DNA of 64,000 bases, from contig JMMB01000007.1 of the NCBI GenBank assembly GCA_000686145.1, positions 868,001 through 932,000 of the forward strand, read 5' to 3'. The position numbers and the translations under genes are program-made. The notes under the pieces were generated by a model, which was not told where the DNA came from, searched no databases, and saw only the letters and a list, made by a program, of their open reading frames with translations. Of this stretch, positions 55,214-64,000 are shown piece by piece. The DNA is from Peptostreptococcaceae bacterium VA2 (GTDB taxonomy: Bacteria; Bacillota; Clostridia; Peptostreptococcales; Peptostreptococcaceae). How positions within the stretch are numbered: the first letter of the stretch is position 1; each line of letters begins with the position of its first letter.

Positions 55214-55253
55214 AAAAAAAGTCCTACTTAATTAAATTAGGTGGGCTTTTTTG
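55214..55253 (+). terminator. Terminator after prkC
   Basis: Imperfect stem with outer arms aagtcc/gggctt and inner cttaa/ttagg, followed by six T. Confidence 0.75.
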
Positions 55254-55352
55254 TATAATAAAAATAAATTAGATTAATTATAAAGCTATTATGATATTAT
55301 ATAAAAATAAGATACTAATATTATATTAGTTAAAATTTAGAGGAGGTAATAA

Positions 55353-56234
55353 ATGTTAAATGGACAAATTATAAAGGGAATAGGGGGATTTTACTACGTA
55401 GATACAGATAACGGACTTTATGAGTGTAGAGCTAGAGGAATATTTAGGAAGCAAAAAGTAACTCCTTTGGTTGGAGATAGAGTTAGTATAAGTGTAGTTG
55501 ATGAAGAAACTAAAAAAGGTGTTGTTGAAGATATTAAAAAGAGAGATACAGAGCTTGTAAGGCCACCTATAGCGAATGTTGATAAGGTACTTATAGTATT
55601 TGCTATAAAAAATCCAAAGCCTAATTTATCTCTATTAGATAGATTTATAGTATTAGCAGAAAAAGAGAATCTAGAGATAGTTGTAGTTCTTACTAAAGTG
55701 GATTTAGATGACGATGATAAATTAAATGAATTAAAAACAATATATGAGCTTAGTGGATATAAGGTGATTCCTGTAAGTAATGAAACAAAATTAAATGTAG
55801 ATAAAATAAAAGATGAATTGAGAGACAATGTAGTAGTCTTTGCAGGACCATCAGGAGTAGGTAAGTCAAGTTTATTAAATGAAATAGATAAAAATTTTAA
55901 GCTACAAACTGGTGAAGTAAGTGATAAAATAAAAAGAGGTAAACATACTACTCGTCATGCTGAACTTTTAAAGTTAGAATGCGGAGGTATGGTAGCAGAT
56001 ACACCAGGATTTAGTTCTTTAACACTTGATGACATAGGAGAAACTGAACTTAAAGGATACTTTATAGAATTTGATGAGTTTGATGATTGTAAATTTGGAT
56101 CAAGATGTATACATGAAAATGAACCTAGTTGTGCTGTAAAAGAAGCTGTAGAAAATGGAGAAATATCTAAGCAAAGATATAAAAGCTATATACAGCTATT
56201 AAATGAAATGAGACAAGGGAAAAGGAGATACTAA
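55353..56234 (+). CDS. rsgA: Ribosome small subunit-dependent GTPase RsgA
   Basis: Circularly permuted GTPase for late 30S assembly. 293 residues: N-terminal OB fold (~1-65), GTPase with motif order G4 (TKVD), G1 (GPSGVGKSS), G3 (DTPGF), and a C-terminal zinc site (CKFGSRCIH then CAVKEAV). Followed 1 bp later by rpe. Confidence 0.96.
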   Translation: MLNGQIIKGIGGFYYVDTDNGLYECRARGIFRKQKVTPLVGDRVSISVVDEETKKGVVEDIKKRDTELVRPPIANVDKVLIVFAIKNPKPNLSLLDRFIVLAEKENLEIVVVLTKVDLDDDDKLNELKTIYELSGYKVIPVSNETKLNVDKIKDELRDNVVVFAGPSGVGKSSLLNEIDKNFKLQTGEVSDKIKRGKHTTRHAELLKLECGGMVADTPGFSSLTLDDIGETELKGYFIEFDEFDDCKFGSRCIHENEPSCAVKEAVENGEISKQRYKSYIQLLNEMRQGKRRY

Positions 56235-56235
56235 A

Positions 56236-56892
56236 ATGATTAAGTTAGCACCATCAATATTAGCAGCAGATTTCGCAAGATTATTAGACGATGTAAAAAA
56301 AGTAGAAAATGCAGGATGTGAATATTTACACATAGATGTAATGGATGGACATTTTGTTCCTAATATAACTTTAGGACCTGCGATTGTAAAATCATTAAGA
56401 AAAGATGTAGATATGGTATTTGATGCACATCTTATGATAGAAAATCCAGACCAATATGTAAAAGACTTTGTAGATGCAGGATGTGACTTAATAGTAGTAC
56501 ATCAAGAAGCATGTAGACATTTACATAGAACTATACAAAATGTAAAGTCTCATGGAATAAAAGTTGGAGTAGCATTAAATCCTGCAACACCTATAGAAAC
56601 TATAAAAAATGTATTACAAGATATTGATATGGTACTTATAATGACTGTAAATCCAGGATTTGGAGGGCAATCATTTATAGAAAGTATGGTACCTAAAATA
56701 CAAGAGTTGAAGGGTCTTATAGACAGCCAAAATCTTAATGTAGACATACAAGTTGATGGAGGAATAAAACCTGAAAATGTAGCTAAAGTTGTTAAAGCAG
56801 GTGCAAATATAATAGTAGCAGGTTCAGCAATATTTAATAGTGATGATATAAAATCTACAGTAGATTTATTTAGAAAAAATTCATCTTTATAG
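56236..56892 (+). CDS. rpe: Ribulose-phosphate 3-epimerase
   Basis: Interconverts ribulose-5-phosphate and xylulose-5-phosphate. 218-residue TIM barrel; LHIDVMDGHFVPNITLG, MTVNPGFGGQSF and VDGGIKPEN hold the metal and catalytic Asp residues. In the usual rsgA-rpe-thiN order. Confidence 0.96.
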   Translation: MIKLAPSILAADFARLLDDVKKVENAGCEYLHIDVMDGHFVPNITLGPAIVKSLRKDVDMVFDAHLMIENPDQYVKDFVDAGCDLIVVHQEACRHLHRTIQNVKSHGIKVGVALNPATPIETIKNVLQDIDMVLIMTVNPGFGGQSFIESMVPKIQELKGLIDSQNLNVDIQVDGGIKPENVAKVVKAGANIIVAGSAIFNSDDIKSTVDLFRKNSSL

Positions 56893-56901
56893 GAAATGAA
56901 A

Positions 56902-57543
56902 ATGAAGGTTTGCATTGTATTAAATGGAGAAATAAAAGAATATAAAAAAGTAAAAGACTCCTTGATAAAAGAAGAATATGACTACATAATATGTGCTGAT
57001 GGAGGAGCAAACCATACGTACAATATGCATATTATTCCTGATTATATAGTAGGGGATTTAGATTCTGTTAAGAGTGAAATAATTGATTATTATAAAAATC
57101 ATAAAGTTAAATTTGAAAAATTTCCAACTAAGAAAAATGAGACAGACACTGAGTTATGCATTTATTTAGCAGACAAACTAAAGGCAAAAGAAATTCACTT
57201 TATAGGGGCTTTAGGTGGAAGAATTGACCATACTATTGCCAATATAAACTTGTTATATTATGTAAGACAAAAAAATATAATTCCTAGAATTATCTCTGAA
57301 AAAGAACAACTATATATAGCTATAAACGAAGAGGTAATAATAAATGGAAATAAAGGTGATACAATTTCTGTTATACCTACAAATGGAAATGCAAAAGGAG
57401 TAACACTTACAAATTTAGAATATCCTTTGAATAATTATGATATGAAATTTTATTTGCCATTAGGCATATCTAACGTTATGTTAAATAAAGAATGTAAAAT
57501 AAAAGTAAACGATGGAAGTCTTCTTATAATAAGGAATACTTAA
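56902..57543 (+). CDS. Thiamine pyrophosphokinase
   Basis: Converts thiamine to thiamine diphosphate. 213 residues; CADGGANH, DYIVGDLDSV and KNETDTELC hold the ATP/metal site, and GALGGRIDHTIANINLL completes it. A smaller thiamine-binding domain is C-terminal. The ATG at 56902 is better spaced from aggaa than the ATG at 56896. Confidence 0.93.
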   Translation: MKVCIVLNGEIKEYKKVKDSLIKEEYDYIICADGGANHTYNMHIIPDYIVGDLDSVKSEIIDYYKNHKVKFEKFPTKKNETDTELCIYLADKLKAKEIHFIGALGGRIDHTIANINLLYYVRQKNIIPRIISEKEQLYIAINEEVIINGNKGDTISVIPTNGNAKGVTLTNLEYPLNNYDMKFYLPLGISNVMLNKECKIKVNDGSLLIIRNT

Positions 57544-57546
57544 AGT

Positions 57547-57577
57547 AAAAAAGATGGCTATAAGCCATCTTTTTTAT
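57547..57577 (+). terminator. Terminator after the thiamine pyrophosphokinase gene
   Basis: Stem aaaaagatggc/gccatctttttt with a 4-5 nt loop and T run; likely bidirectional. Confidence 0.87.
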
Positions 57578-57657
57578 TTAAATAAAATAAAATATAAAAG
57601 GAAAATCAATATATTAGTCATATAGATATATATAAGACTTAGTTAAGGGGGTATTTT

Positions 57658-58185
57658 ATGAATAAAAAAACAGCTGTTATATATAAATCAAAGTATGGTA
57701 GTACTAAACGCTATGCAGGATGGATAGCACTAAGGTTAGATGCTGATTTATATGAGGTAAGAGATATAAGGGTTAGAGATCTAGATGATTATGATACCAT
57801 AATATATGGGGGAGGTTTGTATATAGGGAAGATAAATGGAATAAAATTTTTAATCGATAACTATGAAAAAATTAAAAATAAAAAAATAATAGTATTTGCC
57901 GTTGGAATGGAATCAAATAACATAGATTTAAATAAAAAGACTTTAGATATGAATTTTGATGAAGATATGATAAATAATATAAATGTATTTAATTTTATAG
58001 GGGCATTTGATTATAGTAGATTAAACTTAATAGATAAAATATTAATGAAGGGATTAAAAAGTAGAATATCTAAAAAAAATATTACAGATATGACAGATGA
58101 GGATAAAATAGTATTAGAAGGTTTTGATAAGTTAATAGACTTATGTGATAAAAAATCTATAGATATCTTAGTAAAAAATATATAG
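57658..58185 (+). CDS. Flavodoxin-domain protein
   Basis: A 175-residue protein with an FMN-binding start (AVIYKSKYGSTKRYAGWIA) and GGGLYIGKINGI, the layout of HemG-type flavodoxin-like proteins. No heme genes are nearby, so the electron partner is unknown. It is the one gene between thiN and spoVM that does not belong to the usual run. Strong aaggggg site before the ATG. Confidence 0.88.
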   Translation: MNKKTAVIYKSKYGSTKRYAGWIALRLDADLYEVRDIRVRDLDDYDTIIYGGGLYIGKINGIKFLIDNYEKIKNKKIIVFAVGMESNNIDLNKKTLDMNFDEDMINNINVFNFIGAFDYSRLNLIDKILMKGLKSRISKKNITDMTDEDKIVLEGFDKLIDLCDKKSIDILVKNI

Positions 58186-58194
58186 TTTAAGTAC

Positions 58195-58222
58195 GATGTA
58201 TCTATGATACATCTTTTTTTTT
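58195..58222 (+). terminator. Terminator after the flavodoxin-domain gene
   Basis: 8-bp stem gatgtatc/gatacatc, 3-nt loop and nine T. Confidence 0.88.
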
Positions 58223-58324
58223 AAAAAAAAAGTAGGACAGGTCTAAATATATCTTATTTTGCATAAATTTAAAGTATAGAAAGTAACGAATAGATTAATA
58301 AAAGCACACAGGGAGGTGTTTTTA

Positions 58325-58471
58325 ATGAAAAACAATAAAGGTTTATTGGGTGTTTTATGCTTAGCTACAGGGTCAGCTGTAATTTTATCAATGATATTGC
58401 CTGGATGGATATGGACAACAGTTACAGCTTTAGTTCTTATTGGGTGTGGGGTATTATTTTTCTTATATTAA
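58325..58471 (+). CDS. Small hydrophobic protein, 48 aa
   Basis: Starts with ATG 7 nt after a strong gggaggtg. Sequence begins MKNNKGLLGVLCLATGSAV and ends GCGVLFFLY. Two short hydrophobic stretches joined by LPGWIWTT predict a membrane hairpin. No family recognised. It lies between a terminator and spoVM, 130 bp upstream of the latter. A sporulation or membrane role is possible, not shown. Confidence 0.7.
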   Translation: MKNNKGLLGVLCLATGSAVILSMILPGWIWTTVTALVLIGCGVLFFLY

Positions 58472-58601
58472 AATTAATATAAAGTAAAAGCTATTATAAG
58501 TAAATATTAGTTTAAATACTAACAAATGAGGATGATTTTTTTACCATAGAAAAATATATTTTATAAGTAGAATTAAAATAAATTTATAGGGGGAGTATAT
58601 T

Positions 58602-58670
58602 ATGAAAATGGTAACAATAAAATTACCGAAATGGATGTCTAATATAGTTTTACGTTTTATGAAAAAATAA
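58602..58670 (+). CDS. spoVM: Stage V sporulation protein M (22 aa)
   Basis: Amphipathic helix that binds the curved forespore membrane and anchors SpoIVA. The peptide MKMVTIKLPKWMSNIVLRFM (then KK) shares IKLPK, with the proline at position 9, and the amphipathic pattern of Bacillus SpoVM (26 aa). A taggggg site lies 7 nt before the ATG. Position before rpmB and after the rsgA-rpe-thiN run matches Bacillus. The stretch 58472-58601 shows no other gene. Confidence 0.92.
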   Translation: MKMVTIKLPKWMSNIVLRFMKK

Positions 58671-58688
58671 TAAATAAAGAACAAAAAT

Positions 58689-58714
58689 AAAGCCTACTTA
58701 TAAAGTAGGCTTTT
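58689..58714 (+). terminator. Bidirectional terminator between spoVM and rpmB
   Basis: 10-bp stem aagcctactt/aagtaggctt with short A and T flanks between the converging genes. Confidence 0.85.
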
Positions 58715-58724
58715 AAAAAAGCAA

Positions 58725-58913
58725 TTAAGCTCTTTCTATTTTGCCAGAACGTAAACATCTAGTACAAACTTTTACTCTCTTAGGAGTACCATCTATTATA
58801 GCTCTAACGCTTCTTAAGTTTGCAGACCACGTTCTTCTGCTATGTCTATTTGAGTGTGATACTTGGTTTCCAGAAACCTTACCTTTACCACATACGCTAC
58901 ATATCTTTGCCAT
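58725..58913 (-). CDS. rpmB: 50S ribosomal protein L28
   Basis: A 62-residue L28. The zinc-ribbon form is seen: CSVCGKG at the start and CTRCLRSG near the end. The motif GNQVSHSNRHSRRTW is typical. A strong aaggaggtg site precedes the start. It is transcribed against spoVM and diverges from the Asp23-like gene. Confidence 0.97.
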   Translation of the reverse strand: MAKICSVCGKGKVSGNQVSHSNRHSRRTWSANLRSVRAIIDGTPKRVKVCTRCLRSGKIERA

Positions 58914-59406
58914 TTACGCACACCTCCTTAAAATGATAACTAAAATTAAAGACTAAAAACATATTTATATTAACATAAATATTAAAAACGTGCAATAGAA
59001 ATATATATTTGCATTACATATGTTGAAGTATTTCTTGTTATCATATAAAATTATATATATAATTTTGTATAAAGTAAATATTAAAAAAAGAAATACTAAT
59101 AGTTTCTTTTCTTAAATTATCCAAATTTAACAAAATATTTACTAAAACAAATTTGGGTAGGTTTAAATTATATCATATTTATAGTATTATAGGATATATA
59201 AATTTCTATAAATAAATAAAATCTTATTTTAAAGGCTTTTTAAACGATAAATTTGTTCTATTGTTACTTTAGGTGTTATTATTCACAAAGGTGTAATTTA
59301 CAATTTATTGGCATTATAAAAAATAGAAAAATTTAAAGTTTTTTGAGAAAAGTAAATTATTAAGAAAAGTAAACTATAATAAAAAATGAACTTAAGGGGG
59401 TAAACC
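58914..59406. other. Intergenic region between rpmB and the Asp23-like gene
   Basis: About 490 very AT-rich bases with no convincing gene. It should carry the divergent promoters. A TATAAT at 59375-59380 lies 26 bp before the Asp23-like ATG but lacks a clear -35. An 11-bp agaaaagtaaa is repeated at 59346 and 59363. A hairpin with aaaattatat arms is near 59046-59066. Confidence 0.5.
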
Positions 59407-59757
59407 ATGAGTGCGAAAGTAAACAATCAATATGGAAGTATAGAAATAGATAAACAAGTTATATCACAAATAGCATACAGAGCAGCTATGGAAAGTTATG
59501 GATTAGTAGGTTTAGCATATAAATCTAAGGGTATAGTAGAAATATTAAAGGGTGAGAACGCATTTAAAGGTGTTTTAGTAGAAGAACTTGAAGATAATAC
59601 TATAGCTATAGAATTATACGTTATATTACAATACGGAACTAATATATCTACAGTTGCAAACAATATGATTGATAGAGTAAAATATACAATTGAGAATATG
59701 ACATCAATAAAAATAAGTAAAATAGATATTAATGTACAAGGAATTAGAGTTAAGTAA
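59407..59757 (+). CDS. Asp23/Gls24 family envelope stress response protein
   Basis: A 116-residue YloU-type protein with start GSIEIDKQVISQIAYRAAMES and C-terminal KISKIDINVQGIRV. Conserved partner of the DAK2 protein that follows 14 bp later. Role in envelope homeostasis by family. Confidence 0.92.
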   Translation: MSAKVNNQYGSIEIDKQVISQIAYRAAMESYGLVGLAYKSKGIVEILKGENAFKGVLVEELEDNTIAIELYVILQYGTNISTVANNMIDRVKYTIENMTSIKISKIDINVQGIRVK

Positions 59758-59771
59758 CTAGGAGGAAAAAA

Positions 59772-61397
59772 ATGATTCAATATATAGAGGCAAAACAATT
59801 AAGGGAGATGTTTGTATCAGGTGCAAATAATCTTCAAAATCACAAAGATTTAGTTGATAAGCTAAATGTATTCCCAGTTCCAGATGGAGATACAGGGACA
59901 AATATGTCATTAACTATATCTTATGCAATGAAAGAATTATCTAAGTCACAAGATAGTAGCATAACAGATATAGGTAAAGCATTGTCAAAAGGATCTTTGA
60001 TGGGGGCAAGAGGAAATTCAGGAGTTATATTATCACAAATAATAAGAGGATTTGCAAAGTCTATAGAAGGTAAAGATAAAATATATACAGAAGACTTAGC
60101 TAAAGCATTTAAAAATGGTTCTGACACAGCATATAAGGCTGTTATAAAGCCTGTAGAGGGTACAATCCTTACAGTTGTTAGAGAAAGTGGAGAATACGCG
60201 ATACAAGCTTATAAGAAAGAACATGACTTAGTTAAGTTCTTAGAAATGGTAATAAAAGAAGCTAATGAATCTTTAAATAGAACGCCACAACTTCTAAAAG
60301 CATTAAAAGAAGCTGGTGTAGTTGATTCAGGAGCAAAAGGTTTAGTTTTAATCTATGAAGGAATGCATGCTGCCCTAAAAGGCAATCCAATAGATATAAA
60401 AGACTATAGCCCAGTTGATTTATCTAGCATAGAAGTATCATCTAATCCAATAAATACAGATGATATAAAATTCAGTTATTGTACAGAATTTATATTAGAA
60501 AGTAAAACTATTGATGATCTTCAAATAAGAGATATGATGATGAAATATGGAGATAGCTTAGCTGTAGTAGGAGATGAAGGTGTAATAAAAGTACATGTTC
60601 ATACTAATGATCCAGGTTTAGTATTACAAGATGCTTTAAAATATGGACATCTAGTAACAATAAAGATAGAAAATATGAAAGTTCAACATGAGAATATAGT
60701 ACTAGAATCTCAAGATGAAGTTTCTTCTTCAGCTGAAGAAAAAGAATTTGGATTTATAGCTACATCTATGGGTGAGGGACTTGCAAAGATATTTAAAGAT
60801 TTTGGAGTTGATCACATAATAGAAGGTGGTCAAACTATGAATCCAAGTACAGAAGACTTTATGAAGGCTATAGAACATATAAATGCTAAAAATATATTTA
60901 TATTCCCAAATAACAGCAATATAATAATGGCAGCAAATCAAGCAAAAGAATTAAGTGATAAAAATATAATTGTTATACCTACAAAAAATACTCCTCAAGG
61001 ATTTACTGCTTTAGTAAACTTTAATGGAGATGCTAGCATACAAGAAAATGAAGAAGCTATGATGGATTCTTTAGGATTAGTTAAATCAGGTCAAGTAACT
61101 TTTGCTGTTAGAGATACAGTTATGAATGATGTTGAAGTTAAAGAAGGCAATATAATAGGGATAACAGAAGGAAAATTATCAGGTGCAGGAGAAAAAGTTG
61201 ATGAAATAACTTCTAACCTTATAGAGAAATTAGTAGATGAAGATAGTGCTATAATAACTCTATTCTACGGAGAAGATGTAAATGAAGAAGATGCAAATAA
61301 GCTTCGTGATGAATTAGAAGATAAGTTTGAAGATATAGACGTAGAGTTATATTATGGAGGTCAACCTCTTTACTATTACTTAGTTTCAGTTGAATAA
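59772..61397 (+). CDS. DAK2-domain fatty acid kinase subunit FakA-like (YloV)
   Basis: A 541-residue protein: N-terminal DAK2 ATP-binding domain with VFPVPDGDTGTNMSLT and GARGNSGVILSQI, then a middle domain (FSYCTEFILES, VHVHTNDP) and a C-terminal domain. Phosphorylates fatty acids bound to FakB proteins. No FakB gene is nearby. Usual order Asp23-fakA-recG-rsmD. Confidence 0.93.
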   Translation: MIQYIEAKQLREMFVSGANNLQNHKDLVDKLNVFPVPDGDTGTNMSLTISYAMKELSKSQDSSITDIGKALSKGSLMGARGNSGVILSQIIRGFAKSIEGKDKIYTEDLAKAFKNGSDTAYKAVIKPVEGTILTVVRESGEYAIQAYKKEHDLVKFLEMVIKEANESLNRTPQLLKALKEAGVVDSGAKGLVLIYEGMHAALKGNPIDIKDYSPVDLSSIEVSSNPINTDDIKFSYCTEFILESKTIDDLQIRDMMMKYGDSLAVVGDEGVIKVHVHTNDPGLVLQDALKYGHLVTIKIENMKVQHENIVLESQDEVSSSAEEKEFGFIATSMGEGLAKIFKDFGVDHIIEGGQTMNPSTEDFMKAIEHINAKNIFIFPNNSNIIMAANQAKELSDKNIIVIPTKNTPQGFTALVNFNGDASIQENEEAMMDSLGLVKSGQVTFAVRDTVMNDVEVKEGNIIGITEGKLSGAGEKVDEITSNLIEKLVDEDSAIITLFYGEDVNEEDANKLRDELEDKFEDIDVELYYGGQPLYYYLVSVE

Positions 61398-61443
61398 TAA
61401 ATTTGTAACTTAGTAAAAGCATAACTAAACCAAAGTGAATTTT

Positions 61444-61498
61444 AAAAGTCTTGTGTAATTTTACTACTTTTTAGGGGTAATTATGCAGGACTTTTATT
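61444..61498 (+). terminator. Terminator between fakA and recG
   Basis: Outer 10-bp stem aaaagtcttg/caggactttt extended by about seven more pairs, T-rich end. Confidence 0.8.
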
Positions 61499-61513
61499 TA
61501 ATAGGTGATAAAA

Positions 61514-63574
61514 ATGATAGATTTAAATAAAGATATACAGTATGTAAAAGGTATAGGACCTAAAAAATCTCAAAAACTTAATAAATTAAATATATTTACA
61601 TTGAAAGATTTATTATATTATTTTCCAAGACAATTTGAAGATAGAAATAATCTAAAAAAGATAATCCAATTAGGAAATAATGAAAAAGCTACAATAAAAG
61701 TTGTAATAGCGGGTGTAAGTACATCTAGTCCTAGAAAAGGTATGGATATAACTAAAGTAGATGTAAGAGATGAAACTGGATATGCAAAATTAGTGTTTTT
61801 TAATCAGCCATATATAAAAAATACCTTTAAGTGTGGCGATACAATATTAGTCTTTGGAAAAATAAAGAAAGAGTTTAAGAATGTTGAACTTAGCTGTTGT
61901 GAAGTAGAGCATTTAACTAATTCTCCTAAAAATACTTGTAAAGTTATGCCTATATATCCTCTTACATATGGAGTAAGTAATAAAGAAATTATAAGCATAA
62001 TAAAAAATGTTCTTAGTGATAAGGAACTTAAAATAGAAGAGTATCTTCCTCAAAGGATAATAGAAAAATATAAATTGTGTAGCATTGACTATGCAGTAAG
62101 AAATATTCACTCACCTAGTAGCAAGGAAGTATTAAAGATTGCTTTGTATAGAATTGTATTTGAAGAATTTTTAATATTACAATTAGGATTATTCATGTTT
62201 AAAAATGGAGCTAATGAAGCAGAGGGTATAAAATTTGAAGAAAGCAAAAAACTAAATAGTATACTAAAGTCATTGCCATTTAAATTGACAGGTGCCCAAG
62301 ATAGAGCTTTAAGTGAAATTATAGATGACATGCAATGTGAAAAGGCAATGAATAGATTGGTTCAAGGAGATGTAGGTTCTGGTAAAACTGTTGTAGCGCT
62401 GTTAGCACTTGCAAATTGTGTTTTAAATGGGTATCAAGGGGCGTTAATGGCTCCCACTGAAATACTTGCAGAACAACATTATATTTCTCTTACAGAGACT
62501 TTAGGAGGCTTTGGAATAAAGGTAGAATTATTAGTTGGTAGTCTAACTAAAAAACAAAAAGAAAAAGTATTAGAAAAAGTAAAAAACAACGAAGTAGATA
62601 TATTGATAGGTACTCATGCTTTGATTGAAGATAAAGTAGAATTTGATAATTTAGGATTAGTAATAACAGATGAACAACATAGATTTGGAGTTAGACAACG
62701 AAGCAAACTATCTGAAAAAGGAGAAAATCCACATATATTAGTAATGACAGCAACGCCAATACCTAGAACTTTAGCGCTTATACTTTATGGTGATTTAGAT
62801 ATTTCTATAATAGACGAATTGCCTCCAGGAAGACAGCCAATAGAAACAATCGCAGTAGATAAAAGTAAAAGAGACAGAGCATATAATTCATTAGTAAGAA
62901 AAGAAGTAGAAAAAGGCAGACAAGTATATATAGTATGTCCCTTAGTGGAAGAAAGTGAAGCTATAGAAGCAAAGGCTGCTGTAGAATTAGTAGAGGAATT
63001 AAGGCTTGAATATTTTACTGACCTTAGGGTTGGGCTTTTACATGGAAAAATGAAAGGTAGCGAAAAAGATGCTATAATGAAAAGCTTTAAAAATAAGGAA
63101 ATTGATATATTAGTATCTACAACAGTTATAGAAGTAGGTGTAAATGTTCCTAACGCAACTCTTATGATAATAGAAAATGCAGAACGATTTGGTTTAGCAC
63201 AACTTCATCAGTTAAGAGGAAGAGTAGGAAGAGGGAAACATAAGTCTTATTGTATATTAATCTATGCATCTAAGTCTGATGTTTGTACACAAAGAATGTC
63301 GATAATGCAAGAAACTAATGATGGATTTAAAATATCGGAAAAAGATTTAGAAATAAGAGGTCCAGGAGAATTTTTTGGAACAAGACAGCATGGTCTACCT
63401 GAGCTAAAAGTAGCTAATATATTTAAACATATGAAAATATTAAAGTTAGCACAGCAAGAGGCTAGATATATAGTGTGTGAAGACCATAAACTGCAAAATT
63501 TAGAGAATAAAATATTAAAAAAAGAAATTATAGAGAAATTTGAACATTCAGTAAAAGAAATTTCGTTAAATTAA
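61514..63574 (+). CDS. recG: ATP-dependent DNA helicase RecG
   Basis: Remodels stalled forks and branched DNA. 686 residues: N-terminal wedge domain with an OB fold (~60-150), helicase Walker A QGDVGSGKTVVALLA, DEQH box (DEQHRFGVRQR), TATPIPRTLAL, and a C-terminal lobe with HQLRGRVGRG. The ATG at 61514 follows aggtgat. Confidence 0.96.
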   Translation: MIDLNKDIQYVKGIGPKKSQKLNKLNIFTLKDLLYYFPRQFEDRNNLKKIIQLGNNEKATIKVVIAGVSTSSPRKGMDITKVDVRDETGYAKLVFFNQPYIKNTFKCGDTILVFGKIKKEFKNVELSCCEVEHLTNSPKNTCKVMPIYPLTYGVSNKEIISIIKNVLSDKELKIEEYLPQRIIEKYKLCSIDYAVRNIHSPSSKEVLKIALYRIVFEEFLILQLGLFMFKNGANEAEGIKFEESKKLNSILKSLPFKLTGAQDRALSEIIDDMQCEKAMNRLVQGDVGSGKTVVALLALANCVLNGYQGALMAPTEILAEQHYISLTETLGGFGIKVELLVGSLTKKQKEKVLEKVKNNEVDILIGTHALIEDKVEFDNLGLVITDEQHRFGVRQRSKLSEKGENPHILVMTATPIPRTLALILYGDLDISIIDELPPGRQPIETIAVDKSKRDRAYNSLVRKEVEKGRQVYIVCPLVEESEAIEAKAAVELVEELRLEYFTDLRVGLLHGKMKGSEKDAIMKSFKNKEIDILVSTTVIEVGVNVPNATLMIIENAERFGLAQLHQLRGRVGRGKHKSYCILIYASKSDVCTQRMSIMQETNDGFKISEKDLEIRGPGEFFGTRQHGLPELKVANIFKHMKILKLAQQEARYIVCEDHKLQNLENKILKKEIIEKFEHSVKEISLN

Positions 63575-63614
63575 TTTAAAATTATGTTAAAATATACAAT
63601 GAGGTGAAGATACG

Positions 63615-64000
63615 TTGAGAGTAATATCAGGAAAAGTAAGAGGACTAAAATTAAATACACCTAAAAATGAAGATGTGAGACCTACAACTGATAGAGTTAA
63701 AGAATCTTTATTTAATATGATAAGCCCATATATAATGGACAGTAATGTTTTAGATTTATTTGCAGGGACAGGTTCTTTAGGTATAGAATGTTTATCTAGA
63801 GGAGCCCAAAAATGTGTCTTTGTAGATGTAAGTAAAGAAAGTATATCAATAATAAAATCAAATATAACAAGAGCAAGAGTTGAAAATGAAAGTATAGTTT
63901 TAAATTTAGACTTTAAAGATGCTATAAGCAAACTAAAAGCTCAAAAAAATAAATTTGATGTTATCTTTATGGACCCACCATATTATAAAAATATGTTTAT
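63615..64000 (+). CDS. rsmD: 16S rRNA guanine(966)-N2-methyltransferase RsmD, N-terminal part
   Basis: Runs off the right edge; 128 residues visible. The SAM site LDLFAGTGSLGIECLSRGA and the catalytic DPPY are present. N-terminus RVISGKVRGLKLNTP and PTTDRVKESLFN are typical. The start is TTG at 63615, 6 nt after gaggtgaag. Confidence 0.93.
   Translation, partial: MRVISGKVRGLKLNTPKNEDVRPTTDRVKESLFNMISPYIMDSNVLDLFAGTGSLGIECLSRGAQKCVFVDVSKESISIIKSNITRARVENESIVLNLDFKDAISKLKAQKNKFDVIFMDPPYYKNMF

Noticed and set aside
55418-55828. 136-codon minus-strand open frame
   Set aside because: Antisense of rsgA, serine-rich translation typical of a shadow frame.
58741-58956. 71-codon + strand open frame across rpmB
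   Set aside because: Antisense of ribosomal protein L28, which is unmistakable on the minus strand.
58914-59406. Non-coding RNA gene in the long rpmB-asp23 gap
   Set aside because: Only AT-rich sequence with weak hairpins; no paired promoter and terminator and no known RNA motif.

Overview
The window is AT-rich DNA from a spore-forming Firmicute of the class Clostridia. Gene content and order (sigG, YlmC/YmxH, nrdR, pgeF, spoIVA, the ylm/sepF/divIVA block, the prpC-prkC-rsgA-rpe-thiN-spoVM-rpmB block, YIEGIA proteins, T-box and PyrR leaders) point to the family Peptostreptococcaceae, near Clostridioides, Paraclostridium or Romboutsia. The family is inferred from recalled gene order and codon style, not from a database search. 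Almost all genes are on the + strand; the exceptions are the AhpD-like/MarR pair, rqcH and rpmB. No rRNA, tRNA, CRISPR array, insertion sequence or prophage was seen.

Layout. 1-7.3 kb: the end of sigG, then a separately transcribed cassette (membrane protein, agrB, agrD, and a membrane GGDEF/HD-GYP enzyme), then ylmC, nrdR, pgeF and a PhoP/PhoR-like two-component pair. 7.3-15.5 kb: two YIEGIA membrane proteins with their small partner, a DUF512 radical SAM protein, der, plsY, gpsA and spoIVA. 15.5-18.8 kb: two near-duplicate sodium:alanine symporters behind a CodY-box-like site. 19-26.5 kb: an HlyD-like protein, yggS, sepF, yggT, ylmH, divIVA, then an isoleucine T-box and ileS. 26.5-29.9 kb: a promoter, a structured leader ending in a terminator, and a FecBCD-type uptake system whose ATPase has a His-rich tail. 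29.9-32 kb: a tryptophan T-box controlling mtnN and trpS. 32-34.7 kb: AhpD-like and MarR genes on the minus strand, then DUF5665, a YteA-like protein and a polysaccharide deacetylase. 34.8-38.3 kb: lspA, rluD, pyrR and uraA with two PyrR attenuators. 38.4-41.3 kb: a BMP-family lipoprotein and, convergent to it, rqcH. 41.5-58.7 kb: a long housekeeping run (yicC, gmk, rpoZ, coaBC, priA, def, fmt, DUF116, Zn peptidase, rsmB, rlmN, prpC, prkC, rsgA, rpe, thiN), a flavodoxin-like gene, a 48-residue hydrophobic protein and a 22-residue spoVM. 58.7-64 kb: rpmB (minus), Asp23-like, fakA-like, recG and the start of rsmD.

Most of the window is core metabolism, translation, envelope and sporulation. The parts most worth follow-up are: the agrBD cassette, which has no AgrC kinase or AgrA regulator but is followed by a c-di-GMP enzyme; the unidentified riboswitch-like leader before the metal/chelate transporter; the isoleucyl-tRNA synthetase with an altered HIGH motif (GIHH); the tryptophan T-box that places mtnN under tRNA-Trp control; the perfect operator-like palindrome between marR and the AhpD-like gene; and several very small genes.
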